From the NCBI GenBank assembly GCA_011947345.1, contig JAAVTG010000755.1:62001-126000 (forward strand): a stretch of DNA of 64,000 nucleotides, read 5' to 3'. Numbering within the stretch: position 1 is the stretch's first letter; every line of letters begins with the position of its first letter. The DNA comes from Phytophthora quininea. Taxonomy: Eukaryota; Oomycota; Peronosporomycetes; Peronosporales; Peronosporaceae. Shown here piece after piece: positions 1 to 10,200 of this stretch. The translations under genes were made by a program, and so were the position numbers. Below the pieces are notes generated by a model that was not told where the DNA came from, ran no database searches, and saw only the letters and a program-made list of their open reading frames with translations.

Positions 1-1
1 T

Positions 2-490
2 GTCAAAGAAGAAGAAGAAGATAACGATCTAAACAACTACAAGCGCTGCTCGTCCACAGACGACGAGTCGGAGCGACAAAGCGCCGAGCAGCAAGAGACG
101 AAAGTTCGTTCACCTCGTCCGGAAGACGACGAGTTGGACTTCGACAAGTTGGAAACTCGTGGAGACCGCGCCATGTCGGCGCCATTGACGCCTGTGCTCA
201 ATGTAACGACGCGGCCGGTGAGCATGTCGCTGAGCAACGCCCACATGAAGCGCGTGCTGTTCGAGTCCAGCGGAGACTCGGACGCCGGACGAGGATCTGT
301 TGGCTCGGAGGCCGGACGAGTCTCGTTTGGCTCCGAGTACTCGTCGACCCCCGAACGCCACTACTTTGGCCAGATCAAGAGCATCTTAGCTGGCATTGAC
401 GACATCATGGAGAGCAGCCGCAAACACGAAGGCCGCATTCGTGACCTGCAGGCCAAATCCGATGCGACCCCAACCAAGTCGCTCGTGTGA
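2..490 (+). CDS. 3' end of an unknown Ser/Asp/Glu-rich protein
   Basis: An open frame runs from the left edge to a TGA at 488-490, with no start inside the window, so this is the C-terminal 162 residues of a longer protein. The first third is acidic and serine-rich (runs of Glu and Asp). Then comes a Ser/Gly/Arg stretch with repeated GSE and SGD units, and a more ordered end (FGQIKSILAGIDDIMES) that could form an amphipathic helix or short coiled coil. I recognise no domain. Low complexity followed by a short helical tail would suit a cytoplasmic scaffold or trafficking protein, but that is a guess. Confidence 0.6.
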   Translation, partial: VKEEEEDNDLNNYKRCSSTDDESERQSAEQQETKVRSPRPEDDELDFDKLETRGDRAMSAPLTPVLNVTTRPVSMSLSNAHMKRVLFESSGDSDAGRGSVGSEAGRVSFGSEYSSTPERHYFGQIKSILAGIDDIMESSRKHEGRIRDLQAKSDATPTKSLV

Positions 491-793
491 GAGCTGCAGC
501 GTGAGACGGGCGTAGACAACCCCGAGAGAATCCGTCGTTTTCAGTGGAGGAGCACCAATATTTATCGACGTCGTAGGCGCAGCATTCATGGCTCGTGTAG
601 TGCGAGTTGCTGCCGCCGGCCAGTTAGTTACGCATGAAAAGAAATTAGTACAGTCGCTGCTCCCCATAAGTCCAATGATCTTAGTCACCATGAGTTATAT
701 GGTCCATACCATTGATCTTAGTCACATTGACGCTATTAGTTCGGAAGATTGAGGCCAAATCCAATGCAACATATAGTTCACCACATCGCCTTG
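491..793. other. Intergenic, convergent 3' ends
   Basis: This is the gap between the unknown gene (plus) and the first kinase gene (minus). No coding signal is evident. A 15-17 bp unit containing GATCTTAGTCAC occurs twice, near 675 and 714, on either side of a short AT-rich stretch. Nothing else stands out. Confidence 0.5.
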
Positions 794-2604
794 CTAAAGG
801 TCTTGACGAAGAATCGTTTGCAGCTTGTACAGCATTTCGGCAGCACTCGGTCGGTCGTGTGGGTCAAGCGCTACGCAGGACATTCCCAACGCGACCATCG
901 ACTCGAGAGCTTCCGATGAAAACTCAACTTGGATTCGTCCGAGCGCCACCATGTGCAGAATGACTGTGTCCGACATTTTCTTACCGGCGTTGCAGCTATC
1001 CGTCGCAGGTGCGAACGGCAGCGCGTGCAGATCGAGCTCGGACAGGACGACGCCGAAGGAGAATACATCCGCCTTGCCGTCGTATCTCTCGCCGATCATA
1101 ATCTCGGGCGCCATCCACAGCGACGTCCCCACTCCTGCTGTCATCGTTGCGTTGACCCGCTCTCGAGAAACCCCAAAGTCCGTCACCTTGGCGTCGAGGC
1201 CGGAGCTCAATAAAATGTTCTTGGACTTTAAGTCTCGGTGCAGAACGGGAGGATCGAGCGAGTGCAAGTACGTGAGTGCGTGGGCCACTTGCAGCGCAAT
1301 AGTAACTTTGGTCTTGTCAAAGCCCAGAGGGTGGCCTTCAGCCTCGTAGTTTGAAAGCAGAGCCCTCAAGTCCCCACCTTCCATGAACTCGGTCACGACG
1401 CACAGGTCGGTAAGAGAATCCCACGCGATGCCAACAAAGTGCACGATCCGAGGATGGTCAAGCTTGGTCAACATTCTCACCTCGTCCAGGAAGTCGTTGA
1501 CATGCTTGACACTTTTGCGCAACTCTGGCAGCAGCATTTTGACGGCTACCGGTCGACCTCCGAACAATCCGTAGTACACTTCTCCGTATCCCCCACGGTT
1601 GATCAGCTGCTGGACCAGCACTTTGTCTCGCGGAATGCGAGCAGTGGCAATCACTTCGTCGTCCCAGAGCGCGGCGAGACTTTGTGGGCCGCGGGGTTGG
1701 CAAAGTCAAATTCCACACTCTTCTGCCCGGTAGTTGATGAGTCGCAACTGACGTACTCAGCCGTGTCGGTCTTGTTGCTTTTGTCCTTGGACTGACGTCG
1801 ACGCCAAACGATTCCAGCAATAATGACGACCACAGCGACGACCGCGACGATGATCCCAGCGATCGCGCCTGTACTGATGCCAGAGCCCCCAGTGTCTGAG
1901 TCCAGCACAGCGACAGCGACAGCACTTCCACTGCCACTGCTACTGCTACTGGCGTCGATGAAATTGCTCCCGTTGGCGACGCTTAACGCGTTCAGTCCAC
2001 TGGAATCGCCGGAGCTGCTTGAACCGCTTTCACTGCTGCCACTGGCGGAATTGAGACTGGTACTCGTATAAAACTTATATTTGTTGTCGATGCAGTGGCC
2101 TTCGGTGCTGCTCGAGATGTTGGCAGACGTAAGTGCGAAGTCGTAGTCGCTGATGTTCTCGCAGTTGCTGTCGTTTAAGTCTTTATCACCAGCGATCCAT
2201 CATCGCCTGAGAATTTCGCCATGATCCAGGTCTTCCGTCGAATGCGTACAGCTGGCACCTTCCTTGGGCCCGGTAGGTATTTGCCACGGAGAGTTCTTGG
2301 CATCATTTGCCCTTGTACACCTTCCAGACAATGTACGAGTCCTCCGAGTCCCCATAAGTATCTTCAGCGACTTGGAAGCAGTCTGAGATGTTCCCGCACG
2401 CGATTTCGTAGTATTCGTTCGTGACATTGTCCATACCGTGCACGAGGTTGCGTTGCAGCCCGTGTCTATCTGGATGTGCACCACGTCCGGGGAGGCTCCG
2501 CAGCTCGTCGCCGCGAAGATTTTATAGATGCTGGTGTCCGTGGTCGCGACTGCACTAATCACGATACATGAAGCCACCACCAATGCCCGCAGAGGAATGG
2601 TCAT
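794..2604 (-). pseudogene. Receptor-like protein kinase 1 (TKL type), frame-disrupted ectodomain
   Basis: The intended product has a signal peptide (MTIPLRALVVASCIVISAVA), a cysteine-containing ectodomain, a Ser/Gly-rich stalk, one membrane helix (GIIVAVVAVVVIIAGIVW, near 1850) and a cytoplasmic kinase. The kinase (794-1660) is intact: glycine loop NRGGYGEVYYG, lysine in AVKML, HRDLKSKN, DFG, APE. Alignment with the neighbouring copy shows frame changes near 2440, between about 2330 and 2215, near 2180 (an A run) and near 1695 (a C run), so no single frame covers the protein. HRDLKxxN plus the activation-loop style points to the tyrosine-kinase-like group common in oomycetes. It is either a decaying tandem duplicate or a victim of consensus errors; the clean kinase domain favours the latter or recent inactivation. 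Confidence 0.75.
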
Positions 2605-2673
2605 GATACAGGACACTTGCACGAGTGTTCACGATGTCGGCGATTGTCTTGTGGCGAGCAGAGGCCTCTGCGC

Positions 2674-4591
2674 TCAGAAGTCGACGCGATTCCCTTGGAA
2701 ATCAAGCGACCAGATGAAAGAAATTGTGGCCCTATTTACCAACGGAGACTTTGACGATTGCAGGTTATCTATGGCAACACCACGTAGCATTATCCAAATC
2801 ACTTGCTGGAGCTCTTGCCGCAAAATTGCCTGTAGTTTGTACAGGGCCTCCGCCGCTGTCGGTCGAACCTTCGGGTCGAGCGATACACACGCCGTCGCCA
2901 ACGCCACCATGGACTCGAGTGCTTGAGAAGAAAACTGCACTTGGACCTTCCCCAACGCCACCATCTGCAGGATCGCAGTGTCGGGCATTTTCCTTCCTGA
3001 GTTAGACGCGTCCTTGGCGTGTGCGTACGGCAATGAGTGCAGGTCTAATTCCGACAGCACCACGCCGAACGAAAAGATGTCGGCCTTCTCGTCGTACCGC
3101 TCGCCTACCATTCTCCGGAGCCATCCACAGCGAAGTCCCCACCGTCGCCGTCATCGTCCGGTCGGCTCGTTCTCGAGAAATGCCAAAGTCCGTCACCTTC
3201 GCTCCCAGGTCGGAGCTCAGCAGAATGTTCTTCGATCTCAAGTCGCGGTGCAGCACCGGCGGGACCAACGAGTGCAAGTACGTCAGAGCGTGAGCCACGT
3301 GCAACGCGACGGTGACTTTGGTGCGGTCGAATCCGTTCTTGAGACTCCGAGCTTCGTACGAATCGAGCAGCGCTCGGAGATCGCCGCCTTCCATGTACTC
3401 CGAGACAACGCAGAGATTCGTGAGCGAGTCCCACGCAACACCGACAAGCTACACGATACCTGGGTGGTCCAGCGTTGCCATGAGCTTTACTTCTGCGAGG
3501 AAGTCGTTGACGTGTTTGACACTCTTTCGTGGCTCTGGTAGTAGCATTTTCACGGCTACATGCTGGCCGTTGAACAGTCCGTAGTAGACTTCTCCGTAGC
3601 CTCCACGACTGATTAGCTGCTGCACCAACACCTTTTCTCGCGGGATGCGAGCTGTCGCGATCGTCTCGTCATTCCAGAGCCCAGCCAAGCTGCGAGGACC
3701 CACGTCAAGCGAGCTGGCGTCGTTCACAGTCATACCCGAGGTTTTCTTCCCTGAAGTTGGAGATAGATAGCCATCATACACGTCACCACCACGTTTGCTA
3801 CCTCCAGGGGTGATCGGGGACGAACCTTCCTCTCTCTTTGCTCGTCGTCGTCTGCACCACAGCAAGCCACCGGCGATCACCACCACAACTACTGCAACCA
3901 CAATGCCGATAATCGCCCCAGTGCTGGTGCCCGAGCTTTCTAACGTTGTGTCAATTGGAACTGCACCACCACCATCACTACTGCCACTGGTAGAACCTGA
4001 AATGCCTGACCTTGAATCGCCTGAGCTGCTTGTACTACCCGAAATCCCGTTGGGACTGGCGCTGGAGTAAATTTTGTACCCGTTGTCGATGCAGTCCCCA
4101 CTCGAGACGTTGGCGCTGTCGAGCGAAAATATGTGGAAGCTGTCGCCTCCGCAGGCGTCGTTGCTGTAGTTCGAAATGGTGAGCGATCCGTTCGAGTACA
4201 GACTGGCGATGACTGACGTGGTGCCGACGGACGACGCGATCTGGCAGCTTCCGGCGGCTGCGAACGCGTCGGTCTCCGTGATGTTCTCGCACCCGGAGCT
4301 GTAGTACTCGACGATGATGTAGTTGAACTCGCTGAAGACCTCGGCGGCGTAGTCAAACCGGTCCGAGATGTTGCAGGTGGTGGTGATGTAGTATGTGGCG
4401 TTGCCAAAGTCCGAGCTGGCGCAGGTCGAAGCGACGCAGTCCGGAGCGTCGCTCAGCGCCAGTACGCCTGGCGTTCCTGCGCAATTGCTGCCGGCAAAGA
4501 CTTCCATGGCCTGGATGGTGGAGTCGGCGACGACGGAGACCGTCGCTACCACAGCGATGACACCAAGGATAGCGACGCCTATTGCCTGCAT
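2674..4591 (-). pseudogene. Receptor-like protein kinase 2 (TKL type), one nonsense and one frameshift
   Basis: This is a tandem paralogue of the gene 70 bp downstream. From ATG 4591 the frame encodes a signal peptide (MQAIGVAILGVIAVVATVSV), an ectodomain with several Cys and N-glycosylation sequons, a Ser/Gly stalk, a membrane helix (IIGIVVAVVVVVIAGGLLW) followed by an Arg-rich stop-transfer, and the kinase N-lobe (SRGGYGEVYYG, AVKML). An in-frame TAG at 3449-3451 falls where copy 1 has His in the motif IVHFVGIAWD. The HRDLRSKN and DFG segment is then readable to 3112, where two bases are missing before the conserved MVGERYD. The C-lobe carries about 30 extra residues compared with copy 1. 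An initiator-like GTCATTCTCC on the minus strand at 4606-4616 supports the 4591 start over upstream ATGs. Confidence 0.75.
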
Positions 4592-5789
4592 GGTGGCAGC
4601 GGTGGTGGAGAATGACGAGTGAATACGAACTGGAGACATTACACTACGGAGCCAAAACACTTGAAAGTCACCGAAGTGAAATCAAGCAGATGGAAAGCAA
4701 AACAAGGCTGCAGTCCAGCGAGAGGCGAAGGAAGTGGTGGATATCGGATAGGAGAAATGTGTGGCTGCCGCGGAGAAGCGCTTCATAAAGTTTAGCTTCA
4801 GATGCGGTGTCCGACAAACATGCTTTCGGCGGTCAATCCTTCTTCGACACGACCACAAGTGCGTTGCTCCGTTGAGCTCTTCAGATGTTCTGCCGTCCCA
4901 CAAGAGGACACAAGTCTTGTGGCCGACCTTGAACTTTGTCATTGCATCGCACGAGCTCTTCTACGCCTTGGGGCTGCTGATCATCATCGCCGTCACGCGC
5001 AAAGTAGCAAAGTTTGTGATGCCTTTTACAGATCGCTCTTCGATTTGAATCGCCTGCACGACTACTAAAACTACACCCGACAGACCCCGAAACTGCTTGC
5101 GGCTGCTGGAGGGCGTCGTCCAGCACTTCTGTTCGTCTCCACTGCTTGTACGCGCTTCACATGTCAATCTCGGTGGAGACACCGCCCATCGCGCCTCTAC
5201 TCGAGCGAGGTCTCTCGCAGCGCGTCCGTCTTCTTTTCCCACCGTGAACCCACTCGCCATCGGACGAACCTTCGGGCGAAAGCAACAAGCATGCAAAAAG
5301 CGCGGGCCGTGGGAAAAGCTCGCGGGGTCTCTGCACGAGTAAGAGCTGGTGGGATAACGCGGTCCAGCCGACTTGAGCTCATCGCGTGAGCCGGCGAACT
5401 TTCAAACGAACCAGGTGCACGGGGACAAGAAGGAGCGAGCACTTGCATTGCCACCGCTCCACCGACACAAAGCGGTCGAGTCCTGGCATGTGGAAAGCGG
5501 CGGCAATTGAGCTCTTCCACCGCACTTGCCGAGCCCCCGACCAGGTCACTTGTGACAGCGGATCCCACGATCCTGACTGGTGCGGGATGTGCTATCGCAC
5601 ATAGCGCTGGCGGATACACCCAGCTGGCAGCCCATGTGTCCGAATACAATAGCCCCATAACCACAGTAATATGTGCGATATGGGCACTTACACCCGGACA
5701 TTCTTCGCCCACTGTGTCACCACGTCTATCAGCGATCGGCTGGGTCTTCCCCCCTCCAGCATGCGCCCGCCGCCATACGCAAATCCGCC
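4592..5789. other. Intergenic, divergent, about 1.2 kb
   Basis: This is the shared 5' region of receptor-like kinase 2 (minus) and the PX-domain gene (plus). Short open frames occur on both strands, but none has a recognisable domain or sensible composition. The long minus-strand frame reaching back to 5197 is the antisense shadow of the GC-rich PX gene. I see no RNA gene or mobile element. Confidence 0.45.
4606..4616 (-). promoter_or_regulatory. Initiator-like core promoter of receptor-like kinase 2
   Basis: On the minus strand this reads GTCATTCTCCA, close to the oomycete TCATTYY initiator. It lies about 15-25 nt upstream of ATG 4591 and would place the upstream in-frame ATG (4639) outside the transcript. 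Confidence 0.4.
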
Positions 5790-7038
5790 ATGGGGGACAA
5801 ACAGAAGTCCGTGACCAAGCAGGAGCCGGCCAAGCCTCGCCGCCGGCCGCGGCCATCGACGCAGCCGGCGCTGTCGGACTCGGTTCTGTCCTTCTTCCTG
5901 GACTCGCCGTCGTCCGCGACCTCCGGCGAGAGCGCGAAGCCGCGCACGCTGCACAAGGCTGTGAGCTGGGGCGAGCCGATCCTGGACGACATCCGCCGCT
6001 ACAGTGTGCGCTCGGGCGCCGCGCTAGACTCGCTGCGGTACCCGTCGAGTCTCTCTGGGCCGCAGTCGCAGTGACGGCGACGACCTGAGCAGCAGCAAGA
6101 ACAGCAGTCGCTCCTACGGCCTGCCGCGGTCGACGTCCAGCTCGTCGTCCAGATCCACGTCCACCATGTCGTCGCTCAAGTCCAGCAAGTCCAGGAAGCG
6201 AGGACGCAACCTCGCCAACCATCTCGGCGGATTCGTGCTGCACTCGATCTCGCCGCGGGAGTCAGCCACGCTGGAGAGCTCGTCGTTGCTGCCGCCCGGA
6301 ACCCACACAGAATACGAACTGGTGCTAGAGGACGCCCCAATTTCTGGCGGGGGCGAGCGGTGGGTCGTCTCGCGACGGTACTCTGGATTCCGATCGCTGC
6401 GAGATGACTTTGCCACCGTCTTCGACCGCAGGAAACACCCGGGAGCTGCGGTAGATGGAGGACGCAATGCACACTGCGCGCACTGCGCTCCAATGCTCGG
6501 CGAGCTGGAGAAATTGAGCGCAAAACACTTCCCAAAGCGACGACTGTGGGGGTCAAAGAGCTACAAGATCGTCCACGAGCGTGCAGATCAGTTCTTCGAC
6601 TATGTCCAAGGCCTGCTAGCGCTGGCGACGAACCCGGCAAGACGCCGCTGTCCGCTTGTGGCGTTAGGCTTTGCTGTCCAGCTGCGAACCTTCTTGACAC
6701 TCGGACGCGAGCCGTATCGCAACCTGCCGGGCTCAGGAGCTGTGCCGTTCCTATTGAACGAGATGACGCTGCTGGAAGCTCGACCGGACAACGCCACCAC
6801 ATTGATGACCATTGACGAGCTTGACGCTGCTGCCTGCGCAGACAACACGGACGAGGAGGGCGAGTACAATCTCGGCTTCCATCTGGACGACAACAGCCAC
6901 ACCTCGTCGATGGACTCCGTTAGCGACTTGCCGTCGCCAGTGTATGTGCTGGAAGAGCTAGACGAGCTACGTTCTTGGGATGAACTGGACAACTGGGAGG
7001 AAGCTTCTACTACGAGCTCCACACGTAGAGCAATTTAA
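5790..7038 (+). CDS. PX (phox homology) domain protein
   Basis: The start MGDKQKSVTKQEPAKPRRR is the most plausible one: basic N-terminus, then a Ser-rich linker. The PX-like domain lies at about 6220-6700. It has a LEDAPISGGGERWVVSRRYS core with the RRYSxF phosphoinositide-binding signature, a proline-poor loop, and the helix LEKLSAKHFPKRRLWG. A loop with CAHC is inserted. The C-terminus is acidic and ends at TAA 7036-7038. PX domains bind phosphatidylinositol 3-phosphate on endosomes, so a sorting or signalling role at membranes is likely. The frame changes near 6050 in a TCTCTCT repeat: residues SSLSG continue as RSRSDGDDLSSSKNSSRS in the next frame. The gene converges on the kinase/phosphatase gene with 182 bp between stops. 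Confidence 0.75.
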
Positions 7039-7220
7039 TTTATAAGACGCCAGTCCATCGGAAGACTTTCACATAGTTTTTATTATTTTTTCTTGTGTTT
7101 TACAACATATACACGCCCGGTGGCACTCGTTCAGCAATGGAAGCGATCCTGCGAGGTTTTCTGATTCTTCATGGGCCTCGGATCCTCTCCATGCGCTTGC
7201 GAAGGTCGCCGGCGCATTTG

Positions 7221-10200
7221 TCAGGTAGTATCGCTCTTCTGGTTCAGCGCTACGATGATCACACTGACGTTATCGTGAGCGAAGTACGCTTGGGCCTTGA
7301 GCACCAGCTCCTGCGCTGCTAGCTGCACATCGCCATGTGTCTGAAGCTTACGCAGCACAAAGTTTACGGCTTGTTGCGACGTTAAAACATCAAACAAACC
7401 GTCACTTGCAAGTAGCAAGAACTGGTCTGCTGGGTCCACCAAATGCTCCAGCACATCAGGCGTCGCAACCAAATGACCGTCTTGCTTGTGGGCTAGATCG
7501 CCAAAGCCTCGCGAGATCTGCAGAATGCCGTCAAGACGACCATTGTGCACGAAGCCGCCAGACTCCTCAATGCGCTTTTGTTCGTCTGGTAGAGACGCCT
7601 TGTGGTCGGTGGTCAGATCCATCGCAATGCCGTCCGCAGTGCACAGCACAGCGCGGCAGTCGCCGACATTGGCTACGTAAACTCGCGTGGGTTGGTCTTC
7701 CTCATCCTCGTCGTCCCCTTCGTCGTCGTCACTATCTTTCTTGTCTGCACTACAGCCACTACTGTCTTCCTTGGTTCTTCTGCTTCATCCCCTTCGTCTT
7801 TCGTGCGTCTACGCCGACGCTTCTTACGCTGTTTGGCTACAACGGCGAACACACTCGCAGCTCCAGAGAACGAAATCGGCTGTAGTTGGGCCTTCATTTC
7901 GTCTCCGCAGACAACCTTACCGTCGATTTCGCAGCACTCTCCGTCAATCAGACTGGAGTAGGCACTGTCGTCATGATAGAGACGATAGAGTTCGTCTGGA
8001 CCCATAGTACGTTTGCGCTTAGGAAGGACGCTACGGTTTTGTTGCTCCAGGATTTCGTTATCGATCGTCTCACAGACTGATGAGATGCACGTGACGGGTG
8101 ACTCGACAAACCCAGCGCCCTCAGCGAAGAACCGATGGTGCAGTTCCTGTTGCAGCTTCACCGCTGTGTCGGTGCCATTATGACCATCATACACGGCAAA
8201 GAATGCCAGAGATGCGTACGTATTGCCAAGAGCTTCTGGGTAGCGTGAGAGATCGCAAGTTGTTTGACCAGTGCTGCGGTCTTCCATGTAGGATCGAGCT
8301 CCCTTCGCCTCCGCGTAACCTGATCGAATAGCAAGCGTAAGGTTCTCACGGATCTTGCTGCTCACATACACCTGTACGATGTCCATCATAGGCATTGGAG
8401 TTGCCATAGACAACGCTGAAGATCCTGAAGCCATCGAGGCCAACGAACCTAGCGTAAGGACATTCCCGCTGTTGTCAACGTCCAGTGAAGACTCCGATGA
8501 CCCCAACATCGAAGAAAGAGATGGCTTGGAGCATATGACAGGCGCAATCTCTTCATCGTCGTGGCTGATGATGTCCATGTTGGGCGTGCTAATGAGCTCA
8601 CTAAACGTCGCGTCCACATCCACATCGGTCTCCACATCGGAATAGTCTGAATCGTCCGAGTCGCTGTCAGCGTCAGATAGCCCACCCATCCCTTGCGATG
8701 TATGACTACGATTATGGCTACTATGGGCACGACTGCTTTCGCTGGGGCGGCGGAAGTGTCTCGAGGAGACACTACCGTGCGCCGTGCCGTGACTAACCAA
8801 ATCGTCGTCATCTTCGTCGTCAACTTCTGTTACCTGCACACAATCAATACCTTCCATATCAAACTCTTCAACGTTAGCGTCGTCTGTAGCTACAGACCGT
8901 GATGAGCTACTAATCGACCCAGTACTTCCGTTCAAGGAACGACGACTCGTCGTGGTACTAGCCAAGGCACTCCCCATTCCACTCGCACTGCTTGCACTCC
9001 CCGAGCTCTTCGGCTTCTGTGCTGACAGTGACGAATTGCTCGAGCCAGTCCGACCAGGAAGCAGCTCGCGACCAGAGTTGGAGTGAGTCGGTACACGAGA
9101 AGCAACGGAGAAGTCATCGTCACGAGCTTGGAAGAGAATTTTGCGGGTCTGGTAGTCTCCGCCTTCGTCTCGAAACACTTCCGAGGTCACCATAAGGAAA
9201 TCTTTCTTTCGTGAGAGCGATCTCTTCATCAAATCTGCATCGGACGAGCCTGTGTTTGATAAGCTGCTGCTCGAGTTGCCAATGCTGCCAGCTTCGCTGG
9301 ACGACGACAAGCTACCTCTTTGATCCTCCACCGGAGTGGCAGCTAACTCGGATAGCTGCGATACAGACGTAAACGACGTACGCCCAAAACCTTCAAGATT
9401 GCCTGAGTCTTTCACTGGTCGCCCGTGGAAGCTACCTTTCTTTGCTAACAGCGAATTGTCCACGGAGTTGCTGCGTCCAGCAGGGAACGAACGGGATCTC
9501 GGCGACATTGGAGTGTCTCCTCCTGTCGTCGACATTGACGATACTGAAGACGAAGCGGATAGAACTGACTGCTCTCTCACTTGTCGGAGTGATGAAGCTG
9601 AGGCTGTACTCGGATATCGACTGCGAGAGGTAGGTTTCGACGCAGGTAGAATGATTTCCGTCACCTTGGCGCGATCCACTGAAAACGCCATACGCTTTTG
9701 CTCGATTAGCAGCTCACGCGCTCGTTCCGACAGCTCTTTGTGCCCATCCATGAGTTGGACACGTTTGTGGTGACGCCAAGCACAGATAATACGAGAAACC
9801 TCGTCACTTGACGCCCGACTCGGACTCATAGAGGATGTACTACCTACAGTTGCGACAGACGATGCGTTCGATGCGGTGGACGGGATACGCGAGCCCAACG
9901 CCCCCGAAACAGGTGTACCTGTAAAGTTGCGGCCACTGTTTGTACGTACGACTCCTGCTCCAACGCTCTGTTGGCGAGTCTTGACCAATTGATGGGCCTG
10001 TGCAAGACTTTCTGTCAGTCGCTGATCAATGCGCTCCGGAATGTTTTCAATAGCTCGTTCGCTCTCATCCGTCGATACAGTGAGATCCTTTTCAGGGGTG
10101 ATCAAACCAAGCGGTTCGCTACCTTCGTTAGTAGTCCATTCGTGCGTGAAACATTCTTTCAGAGAGATACGTAGAGCCGGATCTTTAGTCAGCATGCGCT

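Noticed and set aside
5197..6243. 348-codon open frame on the minus strand
   Set aside because: It is largely antisense to the PX-domain gene in GC-rich sequence, is Arg/Pro/Ser-rich with no domain, and has no promoter signal.
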